Assembly (NCBI RefSeq): GCF_024158915.1
Contig: NZ_JAMZGF010000002.1
Coordinates: 1-64,000 of the forward strand
DNA: 64,000 bases
DNA from: Chryseobacterium sp. S0630
Lineage (GTDB): Bacteria; Bacteroidota; Bacteroidia; Flavobacteriales; Weeksellaceae
Reading direction: 5' to 3'
The notes beneath the pieces were generated by a model that made no database searches, was not told the DNA's origin, and worked only from the letters and a program-made list of their open reading frames with translations. Each line of letters starts with the position of its first letter. Within the stretch, counting starts at the first letter, position 1. Shown here in pieces: positions 53,593 to 61,242 of the stretch. The position numbers and the translations under genes were made by a program.

Positions 53593-54585
53593 ATGAAAAA
53601 TCAAAGAAGACCTCCATTTTTTGGAGAAACAGTTGTCATTACAGGTGCTTCAAGCGGAATCGGTAAAGCTACAGCAGAAGCCTTTGCAGAACAGGGAGCT
53701 GATCTTGTTCTGGCGGCAAGAGGAGAAGAAGCACTTACAGAAACTGCTGAATTATGCAGAAAACTGGGCGCTACAGTACTTGCTGTTCCAACAGATACTT
53801 CTGTTGCAGAAGATGTTCAGAACCTTGTAAGAGAAGCTCTTGAATTCACCGGAAAAATTGATTACTGGGTAAATAATGCCGGGGTGCTTGCATTTGGAAA
53901 ATTTGAAGAAATTCCCATTGATGTCAGTGATCAGATTGTGAAAACAAATCTTTTAGGGTATATGCATTCGGCACATGCAATACTTCCTGTTTTTAAAAAA
54001 CAAAAAAAAGGAGTGCTGCTTAATAACATTTCTATCGGAGGATGGATGCCGGCACCTTATGGAACAGCCTATACAGCTTCTAAATTTGGTGTTCGCGGTA
54101 TGGTAGAAACATTGCAGGGAGAGGTTTCAGATTTTCCAGATATTCATATATGTGCGCTGTACCCCGGTTTTCAGAAGTCGTCAGGGATTGATCACGCAGC
54201 TAATTACTCAGGAATAAAACTCAGCACACCTCCTCCAGCATTTGATCCTCGTAAACTGGCAGCTTCCATTGTTAAAACAGCTAAAAATCCAACGGAAACT
54301 TCTTATCCGGACTGGTCAGCAGTAGTTTTTAAAAATTTATATGAAATCTTTCCCGGAATAGTACGTTACGTATCTTCCGCAGGGGTGAGAATGGTAATGA
54401 AGAAAGCTAACAAAGATGAAAATACCGAAGGAAATGTGCAAAATCCTTCCTCAGGAAATATGAGAATTGACGGAAAGACGTTATTTTCTATTCCTAAGAA
54501 ACCATTAATCTTGGCAGCTGCAGGAATCATTGGAGCACTGGCTGTTGGACTTATTTTTTCAGGAAAATCAAAAGAAATAGAATAA
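53593..54585 (+). CDS. SDR-family oxidoreductase with C-terminal membrane anchor
   Basis: A 330-residue protein. The SDR core (about 1-260) has VITGASSGIGKATAEAFAEQG, WVNNAGVL, a Ser in LLNNISIGGW and the YTASKFG motif (Tyr-x3-Lys). The C-terminal tail after a charged linker carries one membrane helix (PLILAAAGIIGALAVGLIF) and a short polar end, so the enzyme is probably tail-anchored to the inner membrane. It follows the NDH-2-like gene; a shared lipid or quinone-related substrate is possible but not shown. Confidence 0.88.
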   Translation: MKNQRRPPFFGETVVITGASSGIGKATAEAFAEQGADLVLAARGEEALTETAELCRKLGATVLAVPTDTSVAEDVQNLVREALEFTGKIDYWVNNAGVLAFGKFEEIPIDVSDQIVKTNLLGYMHSAHAILPVFKKQKKGVLLNNISIGGWMPAPYGTAYTASKFGVRGMVETLQGEVSDFPDIHICALYPGFQKSSGIDHAANYSGIKLSTPPPAFDPRKLAASIVKTAKNPTETSYPDWSAVVFKNLYEIFPGIVRYVSSAGVRMVMKKANKDENTEGNVQNPSSGNMRIDGKTLFSIPKKPLILAAAGIIGALAVGLIFSGKSKEIE

Positions 54586-54708
54586 GACTGATAGAAATAA
54601 ACAGTCATCGATATATTTTGAAAAAGTCTCTTTACTATATTTTTTGTGATATATTTCATAAATTTACGGTGCTGTATCAATCTGATGATAGTATAAAATA
54701 TTTCCAAG

Positions 54709-56556
54709 GTGAAAATTCACAACAAAAAAAAGTACCTGAGCTTCCTTAAATTTAAAAGAGATTTCCAAAAATACGGACTAGAAAAAGCACGCAGTTATGA
54801 GCTTATTCTGCATTGGCTGAACAACAGGCTAAGCAGAAATCAGTTTCTTGTTCTTTCCGGAATTCTGGTAGGCTGCACAGCAGGTCTGGCAGGAGTTATT
54901 CTGAAAACGCTGGTACACAATATTCATTATTTCATTACCAATAAAGTTCATTTTGAATATCAGATTTTATTCTATATCGTTTTTCCTTTTTTAGGAATTG
55001 TTCTGACCACAATGATCGTTTTAACCTTGTTAAAAGGTCAGGATCGTAAAGGAATCGGTGCTATTTTATACGAAATTGCACAGAATTCCAGTATTGTAGC
55101 TTCCGTTAAAATGTATTCCCAGGTGATACAAAGTGCTGTTACCGTAGGATTGGGAGGTTCAGCAGGATTGGAAAGTCCTATTGCCGTTACCGGAGCTGCT
55201 ATTGGTTCAAACTATGCCCAAACGTACAGACTTAGTTATAAAGAACGTACTTTATTACTTGCTGCAGGAGCTACTGCGGGGATTGCATCTGCTTTCAATG
55301 CTCCTATTGCCGGGATTATGTTTGCCTTTGAAATTCTTTTAACCGGAGTGGTTTTCACAGATTTTATTCCTTTGGTGGTTGCAGCGGTCTGCGGAAGTCT
55401 TTTATCAAGGATTCTCCTTCAGGAAGATGTCCTTTTCAGATTTTATACCCGAGACCCGTTCAACTATAAAAATGTTCCGTATTACCTTATTTTAGGAATT
55501 GTTACAGGGTTGTATGCCCGTTATTTTGTCATTATTTCTCAAAAAGTAGAACACTTTATAAAAAAACTTCAGCTTTCGAGAATGCGTAAGGCAATGTTCG
55601 GAGGAGCTGTACTTTCCCTGTTATGCGTACTTTTTCCACCTTTGTTTGGGGAAGGATACGAAACGGTAAAAGCTTTTACCAATGGAAATACCTACTCTAT
55701 TATTGAAAACAGTTTTTTCAGATATTTTGAAATCGGAGACTGGACCATTATTATATTTTTAGTTCTGGTATTGCTTTTAAAAGCATTTGCCACTTCATTT
55801 ACCATATTCAGCGGTGGAAATGGTGGTAATTTTGCACCTTCTCTTTTTGCCGGAGGAACTTTAGGGTATTTATTTGCACTGGTTTGCCAGCATTTAGGCT
55901 TTACGGATGTTCCTGTCACCAATCTTGTTCTGGTAGGAATGGCTGGTGCCATGAGTGGAGTTCTGTATGCTCCGCTTACCGCTATTTTTCTGATCGCAGA
56001 GTCAAGTTTCGGATATGATTTGTTTATTCCCTTGATGATAGCCTCTATCATATCTTACCTTATTGCCAAATGGTTCTCTCCTATTTCTCCGGAATTAAAA
56101 TCATTAGCTGACGAAGGAAAAATTTTCACAAACAAGCATGACAAAAACCTGCTTTTCGCCCTGAGAACTGAAGACTTTATTGACAAATATTCACAAACAA
56201 TCAGTCAGAATGCCTCAGTTACAGAACTGTTTGAAATGGTAAAGAATGGAGACAAAAATATTTTCGCTGTGGTAGATGAGAACAGAAAACTGAAAGGAGT
56301 TCTTACTTTGGATGATATAAGACCTTATTTATTCAACAAAGAAATGGAAAACTCTCAGACGGTTACTCAGATCATGAAAGCGCCCCCAGCTATTCTTCAT
56401 AGGGAAAATAGACCATTGGATATTCTCCAGACTTTTGACGATACAGGAGTATGGAATTTACCTGTAGTGAGTGATAATAATGATTTCATAGGCTTTATTT
56501 CAAAATCTTCAATACTGATGAGCTACAGACAGCTTCTGAAGGAATATTCCGATTAA
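54709..56556 (+). CDS. ClC-family chloride channel/transporter with CBS domains
   Basis: A 615-residue protein starting with GTG; no in-frame ATG precedes the first helix. The ClC core (about 30-455) has GSAGLESPIAVTG, which corresponds to the selectivity and gating motif and keeps the gating Glu, and GGNGGNFAPSLFAGG. Ten or more hydrophobic helices are present. Two CBS domains (about 485-615) follow, with FAVVDENRKLKGVLTLDDIR and LPVVSDNNDFIGFISKSS, which usually sense adenosine nucleotides. Whether it is an H+/Cl- exchanger or a channel cannot be decided. Confidence 0.92.
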   Translation: MKIHNKKKYLSFLKFKRDFQKYGLEKARSYELILHWLNNRLSRNQFLVLSGILVGCTAGLAGVILKTLVHNIHYFITNKVHFEYQILFYIVFPFLGIVLTTMIVLTLLKGQDRKGIGAILYEIAQNSSIVASVKMYSQVIQSAVTVGLGGSAGLESPIAVTGAAIGSNYAQTYRLSYKERTLLLAAGATAGIASAFNAPIAGIMFAFEILLTGVVFTDFIPLVVAAVCGSLLSRILLQEDVLFRFYTRDPFNYKNVPYYLILGIVTGLYARYFVIISQKVEHFIKKLQLSRMRKAMFGGAVLSLLCVLFPPLFGEGYETVKAFTNGNTYSIIENSFFRYFEIGDWTIIIFLVLVLLLKAFATSFTIFSGGNGGNFAPSLFAGGTLGYLFALVCQHLGFTDVPVTNLVLVGMAGAMSGVLYAPLTAIFLIAESSFGYDLFIPLMIASIISYLIAKWFSPISPELKSLADEGKIFTNKHDKNLLFALRTEDFIDKYSQTISQNASVTELFEMVKNGDKNIFAVVDENRKLKGVLTLDDIRPYLFNKEMENSQTVTQIMKAPPAILHRENRPLDILQTFDDTGVWNLPVVSDNNDFIGFISKSSILMSYRQLLKEYSD

Positions 56557-56580
56557 TATTGATAGCAGAATATAACAACT

Positions 56581-56646
56581 GAAGAACTCCATTCCACTTC
56601 TTTGGAGGGTTGGCGAAAATTCAAAGAATTTTTGACGGGGGTGGTT
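56581..56646 (+). repeat. Dispersed palindromic repeat, copy 5
   Basis: GAAGAACTCCATTCCACTTC, then GGAGGGTTGGCG, then AAAATTC-AAA-GAATTTTTGACGGGGGTGGTT. The first hairpin is degenerate and there is an extra G near the end. It lies 25 bp downstream of the ClC stop codon. Confidence 0.88.
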
Positions 56647-56666
56647 AGCATCGTCACATCATAAAA

Positions 56667-56692
56667 AAATCCGTTCATTGCTGAACGGATTT
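56667..56692. terminator. Bidirectional terminator
   Basis: AAATCCGTTCA (56667-56677) pairs perfectly with TGAACGGATTT (56682-56692) around a 4-nt loop, with an A run before and T-rich sequence after. It serves the aldo/keto reductase ending at 56723 and probably the ClC gene. Confidence 0.8.
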
Positions 56693-56722
56693 AATTTTAG
56701 TCTATAATGAAATTTGAAAAAA

Positions 56723-57667
56723 TTAGTTGCTTGCGTTATTCAGCAGATCTATATCTTCCTGATCCAAAACAAGTTTGGGTGCATTGAAGACTGTTTCAAG
56801 CTGAGAGGCACTGGTTGCACTTACAATAGGTGCTGTAATCAATGGATTGGATAATAACCATGCCAAAGAAACCGTTCCCTGAGTGGTATTATGTTTTGCA
56901 CTTACCTGATCCAGAGCATTTAAAACCTCAAGACCTTTAGCATTTAAATATTTTCTTACTCCTTCACCTCTCGCACTTTTTGCAAGATCAGCTTCATCAC
57001 GGTATTTACCCGTCAGGAAACCTGCAGCCAGTGACCAATACGGGAATACACTTAAACCAAACTGTTCTGCCAGAGGAGCATAATTTTGCTCAAAACCTTC
57101 TCTTTCCATCAGGTTATAATGAGGCTGCAGAGCGACATATTTAGGAAGATTATTCTTTTCTGCTGCGTCAAATGATGCCTTTAAACGCTCCGGTGATAAG
57201 TTGGAAGCCGCAATATATCGTACTTTTCCGGCTTTAATGATCTCATCATATGCTGCAAGGGTTTCTTCTACTGGAGTGATATTATCGTCAAAATGAGTAT
57301 AATAGAGATCAATATGATCGGTCTGAAGCCTTTGCAAAGACTCATCTACAGATTTAAGAATATGTTTTTTGCTGATATCATAACCGTGTTCTTTCGTTTC
57401 TGAACCTACTTTGGTTGCCAAAACAATATCATTACGGTTAGCTCTGCTTTTCATCCACTTTCCGATGATCTCTTCAGACTGTCCACCTTTCCCGTTCACC
57501 CACCATGAATAGGTATCTGCAGTGTCTATAAAATTGAATCCGGCTTCAGTAAAGCGGTCCAGTATATCAAAAGACTGTTTTTCGTCCAGTGTCCATCCAA
57601 AAACATTCCCTCCGAAATTGATAGGTGCAATCGCTAAGTCGGTGTTTTTGATCTTTCTTTTTTCCAT
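56723..57667 (-). CDS. Aldo/keto reductase
   Basis: A 314-residue protein with the AKR tetrad: Asp and Tyr in NFIDTADTYSWW, Lys in VLATKVGSE and His in YYTHFDDN. The closing APIVSATSASQLETVF segment is the NADP-binding part. It resembles the YajO/Tas-like class of AKRs acting on small aldehydes and ketones. It stands alone, bounded by the terminator at 56,667 and by the MITE-like element upstream. It is only distantly like the AKR at 51,072. Confidence 0.88.
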   Translation of the reverse strand: MEKRKIKNTDLAIAPINFGGNVFGWTLDEKQSFDILDRFTEAGFNFIDTADTYSWWVNGKGGQSEEIIGKWMKSRANRNDIVLATKVGSETKEHGYDISKKHILKSVDESLQRLQTDHIDLYYTHFDDNITPVEETLAAYDEIIKAGKVRYIAASNLSPERLKASFDAAEKNNLPKYVALQPHYNLMEREGFEQNYAPLAEQFGLSVFPYWSLAAGFLTGKYRDEADLAKSARGEGVRKYLNAKGLEVLNALDQVSAKHNTTQGTVSLAWLLSNPLITAPIVSATSASQLETVFNAPKLVLDQEDIDLLNNASN

Positions 57668-57798
57668 AAAAATAATTTTACTAAGTGAGCTCTAAGGTAA
57701 GGAATATTAAGGCTGGAGAATATTCAAAATAGCCATTCCGTCTATAGTTATTATAAATGAAAATGCTGATGCTTGCTGGTGTTTTTTGATTATTATCT

Positions 57799-57996
57799 TT
57801 GTTGGAAAACGCAAAGGCGCAAAAATATACTAAACACTAACTGCTTTAAGACGCAAAGATTTTATCTCCGATAAAATTGAGTGCTGTTTATTTTTGTGTC
57901 TCTTGCAAAAAACTATAATATCTTTTAACATATCACTTGCTGAAAATCTTTGATTTTCTTAAATAATACCTTGCGTCTTTGCGTTTTCCAACAAAA
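57799..57996. mobile_element. MITE-like element with terminal inverted repeats
   Basis: The left end TTGTTGGAAAACGCAAAGGCG and the right end, which reads CTTTGCGTTTTCCAACAA, pair over about 23-25 bp with two or three mismatches. The 198-bp body has no gene. It contains ATTTTATCTCCGATAAAATTGAG, found inverted in the element at 8,548. It lies in the gap between an aldo/keto reductase and the terminator of the 602-residue protein gene. No transposase was seen. Confidence 0.6.
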
Positions 57997-58010
57997 GCAG
58001 CTAAAAAAAT

Positions 58011-58038
58011 AAAAACAGCCCATGTAAAAGCTGTTTTT
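58011..58038 (-). terminator. Rho-independent terminator
   Basis: AAAAACAGC (58011-58019) pairs with GCTGTTTTT (58030-58038). On the minus strand T-rich sequence follows, so it terminates the gene ending at 58063. Confidence 0.65.
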
Positions 58039-58062
58039 ATTATCTATCAATTAAAAATACGG

Positions 58063-59871
58063 TTATTTTTCAACCTGTGGAATATCAATAGCAATAAGCT
58101 GAAGTTTGTATTCCTGTAATTGAAGATGGATGGTTGATAAACCGTTGCTGAAAAATGACGATGCTGTAAAAAGCTCATGATAATATGCGATCCCTTCAAG
58201 AACATTTTTCCTGAAAGCATTCCATTTTTTGGTCTGCGAATGAGTAATCTGTACAGTGGATTCGGTGATTTCCTTTCTCAGATAATCCACATACATTTTC
58301 AATTCATTAATAAACATATTCGGGCGTTGATTATCAGAAAGAATATTGGTGTTTCCGTAGATATGTTTTACCATTTCTGAAAGAGAAACTTCCTTATCAA
58401 AAAATGCAATATTCGGTCCGGGACATATCACAACGCCTTGTTTTTCACCTTTAATTTCTAGGTTCTGTTCCATGTATGCTGCATTCACAAGTCCTACACA
58501 AAGACAGGCTTTATCGGTAATTTCGGATTTTCGTTTATTGAATTCTTTTTCAGTGAATGCATCTTTATTTTCGTAAAGTTCTTTCAGTTTGATATCCTGA
58601 TATTTTCTGGAGGCGGTACATGTTCCTTCCTGGGAAAATTCTTTGCTTAGTGCGAGAAGTTTTTTGGGACACGAACTTCCATATTTCCCTTTTGCTTCTT
58701 TCTCATACTTCAATACTTCGTTAGATGTCCCTTTTACGGTATTGAAAGGCACTCCCAATGGCGAAATATTACTCAGATAGAAATCCTGCTCTTTTGATTG
58801 TACAAGTAGATTTCTGGTTTCAGTGTCTACCGATGTTGCTTCAGGTACAAGTAAAAATGGTGAACCCCATCCAACACTGTCTACACTATAATTAGCCAAT
58901 AAAAACTCATGCTCTTCAGAAGTTCCTACTCCACCCTGAACGGTAATCTTCATTTCCAAAGGTTCGGAAACTACATGTTTTCCTTTTTGTTCCAAAGCAG
59001 CCGTCATTAAGGTGTGAGCTGATTGTATCAGATCGTTTTTTTTCTGCTTGAATTCTTCCATGATGGGCCCGAGAAGCATTCCTTCAGTGGCAAAAGCATG
59101 ACCACCGCAATTCAGTCCGGATTCTATTCTGTATTCTGAAACCCATAATCCTTTTTTAGCCAGGAAATTTCCCTGAATCATGGCAGAACGGAAATCGCTT
59201 ACTTTAAGGATAATTTTCTTTTTAATGTTGCCGTTTTCATCCGGGAAAAAATCGTCAAACTCTTCCATATAGCTGTACAAACGGGGATTCATCCCTGCAG
59301 AAAGAACCATTGATGATGATAGTTTACTTTTGGCAAATCCACGCAGAGAGGCATGTGCATCGTTGTACATCACAGGAAGCTGTTCATTATTCTGATAATT
59401 GTCTTTATCTACTTTCGTCATGATATTGACATCAATACTTCCCGGTTTTAAATTGGATTCTATGAAATTTTTAATATTAGAACTCCAGTTCTCCTTTTGG
59501 TTGATTAAATTTTGAAGACTGTTTTTGAGATCTGATGTATTGGGAAGCATAGCCATGAAATCCTTCAAAGCTTCCTTGTTTTTGCTGATTTCCTGTTTGA
59601 AAGATTCAAATTTTTCATTCACAATATCATCCACCATATCCAGATAAGCCGTAACTCTTCTGGCTCTGTAATCTTCAGTTTTTGTTGAGATCCCGAAATA
59701 GTCAAGATTGAACTTTTTGTTGTAAAAGTTCTTCATTTTTTCCAGGATTTCATCATCAATGATGGAGATCACAGAAGAAATTCCATATTGGGCAACACGA
59801 ATCGGGCTGTCTATGGTATAAGCCAGTCCCATTACCGGAATATGGAAATTGTGCAAAGGTTTTTGTGTCAT
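58063..59871 (-). CDS. Uncharacterised protein, probably a TIM-barrel flavin-dependent oxidoreductase-like protein
   Basis: A 602-residue protein without signal peptide or membrane helices. Its N-terminus (PVMGLAYTIDSPIRVAQYG) and internal segments SGLNCGGHAFATEG and MKITVQGGVGTSEEHEFLL resemble the product loop and phosphate-binding loop of nitronate monooxygenase/FMN TIM-barrel enzymes. The family assignment is therefore by motif, not certain. The C-terminal half has conserved-looking cysteines (SSCPKK, EGTCTASRKY, KACLCVGLVN, VVICPGPN) that could bind a metal or iron-sulfur cluster. Residues 70-170 are helical and charged. The upstream terminator at 60,028 separates it from the metal-efflux genes. 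Its function is unknown. Confidence 0.75.
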   Translation of the reverse strand: MTQKPLHNFHIPVMGLAYTIDSPIRVAQYGISSVISIIDDEILEKMKNFYNKKFNLDYFGISTKTEDYRARRVTAYLDMVDDIVNEKFESFKQEISKNKEALKDFMAMLPNTSDLKNSLQNLINQKENWSSNIKNFIESNLKPGSIDVNIMTKVDKDNYQNNEQLPVMYNDAHASLRGFAKSKLSSSMVLSAGMNPRLYSYMEEFDDFFPDENGNIKKKIILKVSDFRSAMIQGNFLAKKGLWVSEYRIESGLNCGGHAFATEGMLLGPIMEEFKQKKNDLIQSAHTLMTAALEQKGKHVVSEPLEMKITVQGGVGTSEEHEFLLANYSVDSVGWGSPFLLVPEATSVDTETRNLLVQSKEQDFYLSNISPLGVPFNTVKGTSNEVLKYEKEAKGKYGSSCPKKLLALSKEFSQEGTCTASRKYQDIKLKELYENKDAFTEKEFNKRKSEITDKACLCVGLVNAAYMEQNLEIKGEKQGVVICPGPNIAFFDKEVSLSEMVKHIYGNTNILSDNQRPNMFINELKMYVDYLRKEITESTVQITHSQTKKWNAFRKNVLEGIAYYHELFTASSFFSNGLSTIHLQLQEYKLQLIAIDIPQVEK

Positions 59872-60027
59872 AAAGTTTTTGATAAAAGTTTTTTGTTATT
59901 CCTCTAAAAATCCTTTACAACTATTCACTTCTTAAAAATATTATTTTAAAATGAATTATGCATCAAATAGTATTTTTATTATCGAAAACATGTCAAATGT
60001 CATTTTTTTTACATTGTTTGAAATAAA

Positions 60028-60053
60028 AAAGATCAGCTGAATAACTGATCTTT
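60028..60053 (-). terminator. Rho-independent terminator of the RND efflux operon
   Basis: AAAGATCAG (60028-60036) pairs with CTGATCTTT (60045-60053). On the minus strand it is followed by a T run. It lies 31 bp after the adaptor stop codon. Confidence 0.75.
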
Positions 60054-60083
60054 TCTTCTTGAAAGCTTTATAGTTTCACCTAA

Positions 60084-61235
60084 TTATTCAGCTTTGTTTT
60101 TAAGCATCATCAGAAGACTGTAAGCTCCTTTCTGTACAATTTTCTTATCCTTTAAAAAATCGGCTTTTATAATCTCTGTAAACTGGTCATCAGCAATTCC
60201 GGTCACTACAGGAATCATTTTGTAACTGGAATTTCCAAGGTCTTCAAAAACATAATTCCTGTTTTCAAAAGAAACTACGGCTTCGTTAGGAAGTCCCATG
60301 GTATAACGGCTGCTGATATTTACTTCGGCATTCACGTACATTCCCTTTACAAAGTCAGTATTCACAGAAGATAACTTGGCTATAGCAGTGGCAGAACCTC
60401 CGTTTTCAATACTGGGAACTACGCTTACAATTTTTGCACTGGATTTCACATCTGGATTCTGATTGTTGTACACCAAAATTTCCTGCCCTGCTTTTATATC
60501 ATTCACATCATTTTCAAAAATCTTCAGCTCTAAAAGCAATCCGGCTGGATTGATGAGTTCAAATAAAGTATCAGCCGGGTTGATATACTGCCCGTTATTC
60601 ACAAGAATTTTACTTACAAAACCTGTAAACGGAGCATAAATATTGATTTTACTTCTGATATTTCCGGTACTCAGACCTTTGGCACTGATTCCTATGATTC
60701 TCAGTTTTTCTTCCAGCCCTTTTAAAGTGGCATTCAAGGTAGAATAATCTGCCTGAGCGTTCTGCATGGTTTTGTCACTGCTGGCTTTGCTTGTATTCAG
60801 ATCTTTCTGACGATTATAGTTCAGTCTGGCAGCCTCAAGCTGAGCTTTGGTCACCAGATAATCCTGCTGCAATTGTATAAACTGAGGATCTTCTACTACT
60901 GCAAGCACTTGTCCTTTGCTGAAATGACTCCCATTAATGACATTGATCGATTTGATATGTCCACCCATAATACTGGAAACAAAACTGATATGCGATGGTG
61001 CAATTTCTGCCTTTCCGTTTAATTTCACCAGTTTTTCCATATTCCTGTTCTGAATACTGGTTGTTGTTAATCCTACAGACTGAATCTGTTTTTCTGTAAG
61101 ATGAACGGAGTTTTTGTCGTTCTTAGAAAATTTTGTGTTTTCATACACCGTTTTTTCCTCCTCATTTTTTCCTGAACATGAAGATAAAGTAAGGATGAAA
61201 GCTAGGCTGTATAGGGATATATTCTTGAAATGCAT
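60084..61235 (-). CDS. RND efflux periplasmic adaptor (CusB/CzcB-like lipoprotein)
   Basis: A 383-residue membrane-fusion protein with a lipobox (LTLSSCSGK, Cys20), so it is anchored by lipid to the inner membrane. The lipoyl-like domain halves are seen in SSIMGGHIKSINVINGSHFSKG and INIYAPFTGFVSKILVNNGQYI (cited in part). A helical hairpin lies between them (about 125-180) and beta-barrel and membrane-proximal domains follow. It joins the RND pump to the outer-membrane channel. The pump-channel fusion gene is 7 bp upstream on the same strand. The metal is not identifiable; no His- or Met-rich N-terminal extension is present. Confidence 0.9.
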   Translation of the reverse strand: MHFKNISLYSLAFILTLSSCSGKNEEEKTVYENTKFSKNDKNSVHLTEKQIQSVGLTTTSIQNRNMEKLVKLNGKAEIAPSHISFVSSIMGGHIKSINVINGSHFSKGQVLAVVEDPQFIQLQQDYLVTKAQLEAARLNYNRQKDLNTSKASSDKTMQNAQADYSTLNATLKGLEEKLRIIGISAKGLSTGNIRSKINIYAPFTGFVSKILVNNGQYINPADTLFELINPAGLLLELKIFENDVNDIKAGQEILVYNNQNPDVKSSAKIVSVVPSIENGGSATAIAKLSSVNTDFVKGMYVNAEVNISSRYTMGLPNEAVVSFENRNYVFEDLGNSSYKMIPVVTGIADDQFTEIIKADFLKDKKIVQKGAYSLLMMLKNKAE

Positions 61236-61242
61236 GATGGTA

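Noticed and set aside
5755..56646. The five-copy repeat as a set of rho-independent terminators
   Set aside because: The GC hairpin is not followed by a T run, copy 3 lies inside a coding region, and copies occur both before and after genes.
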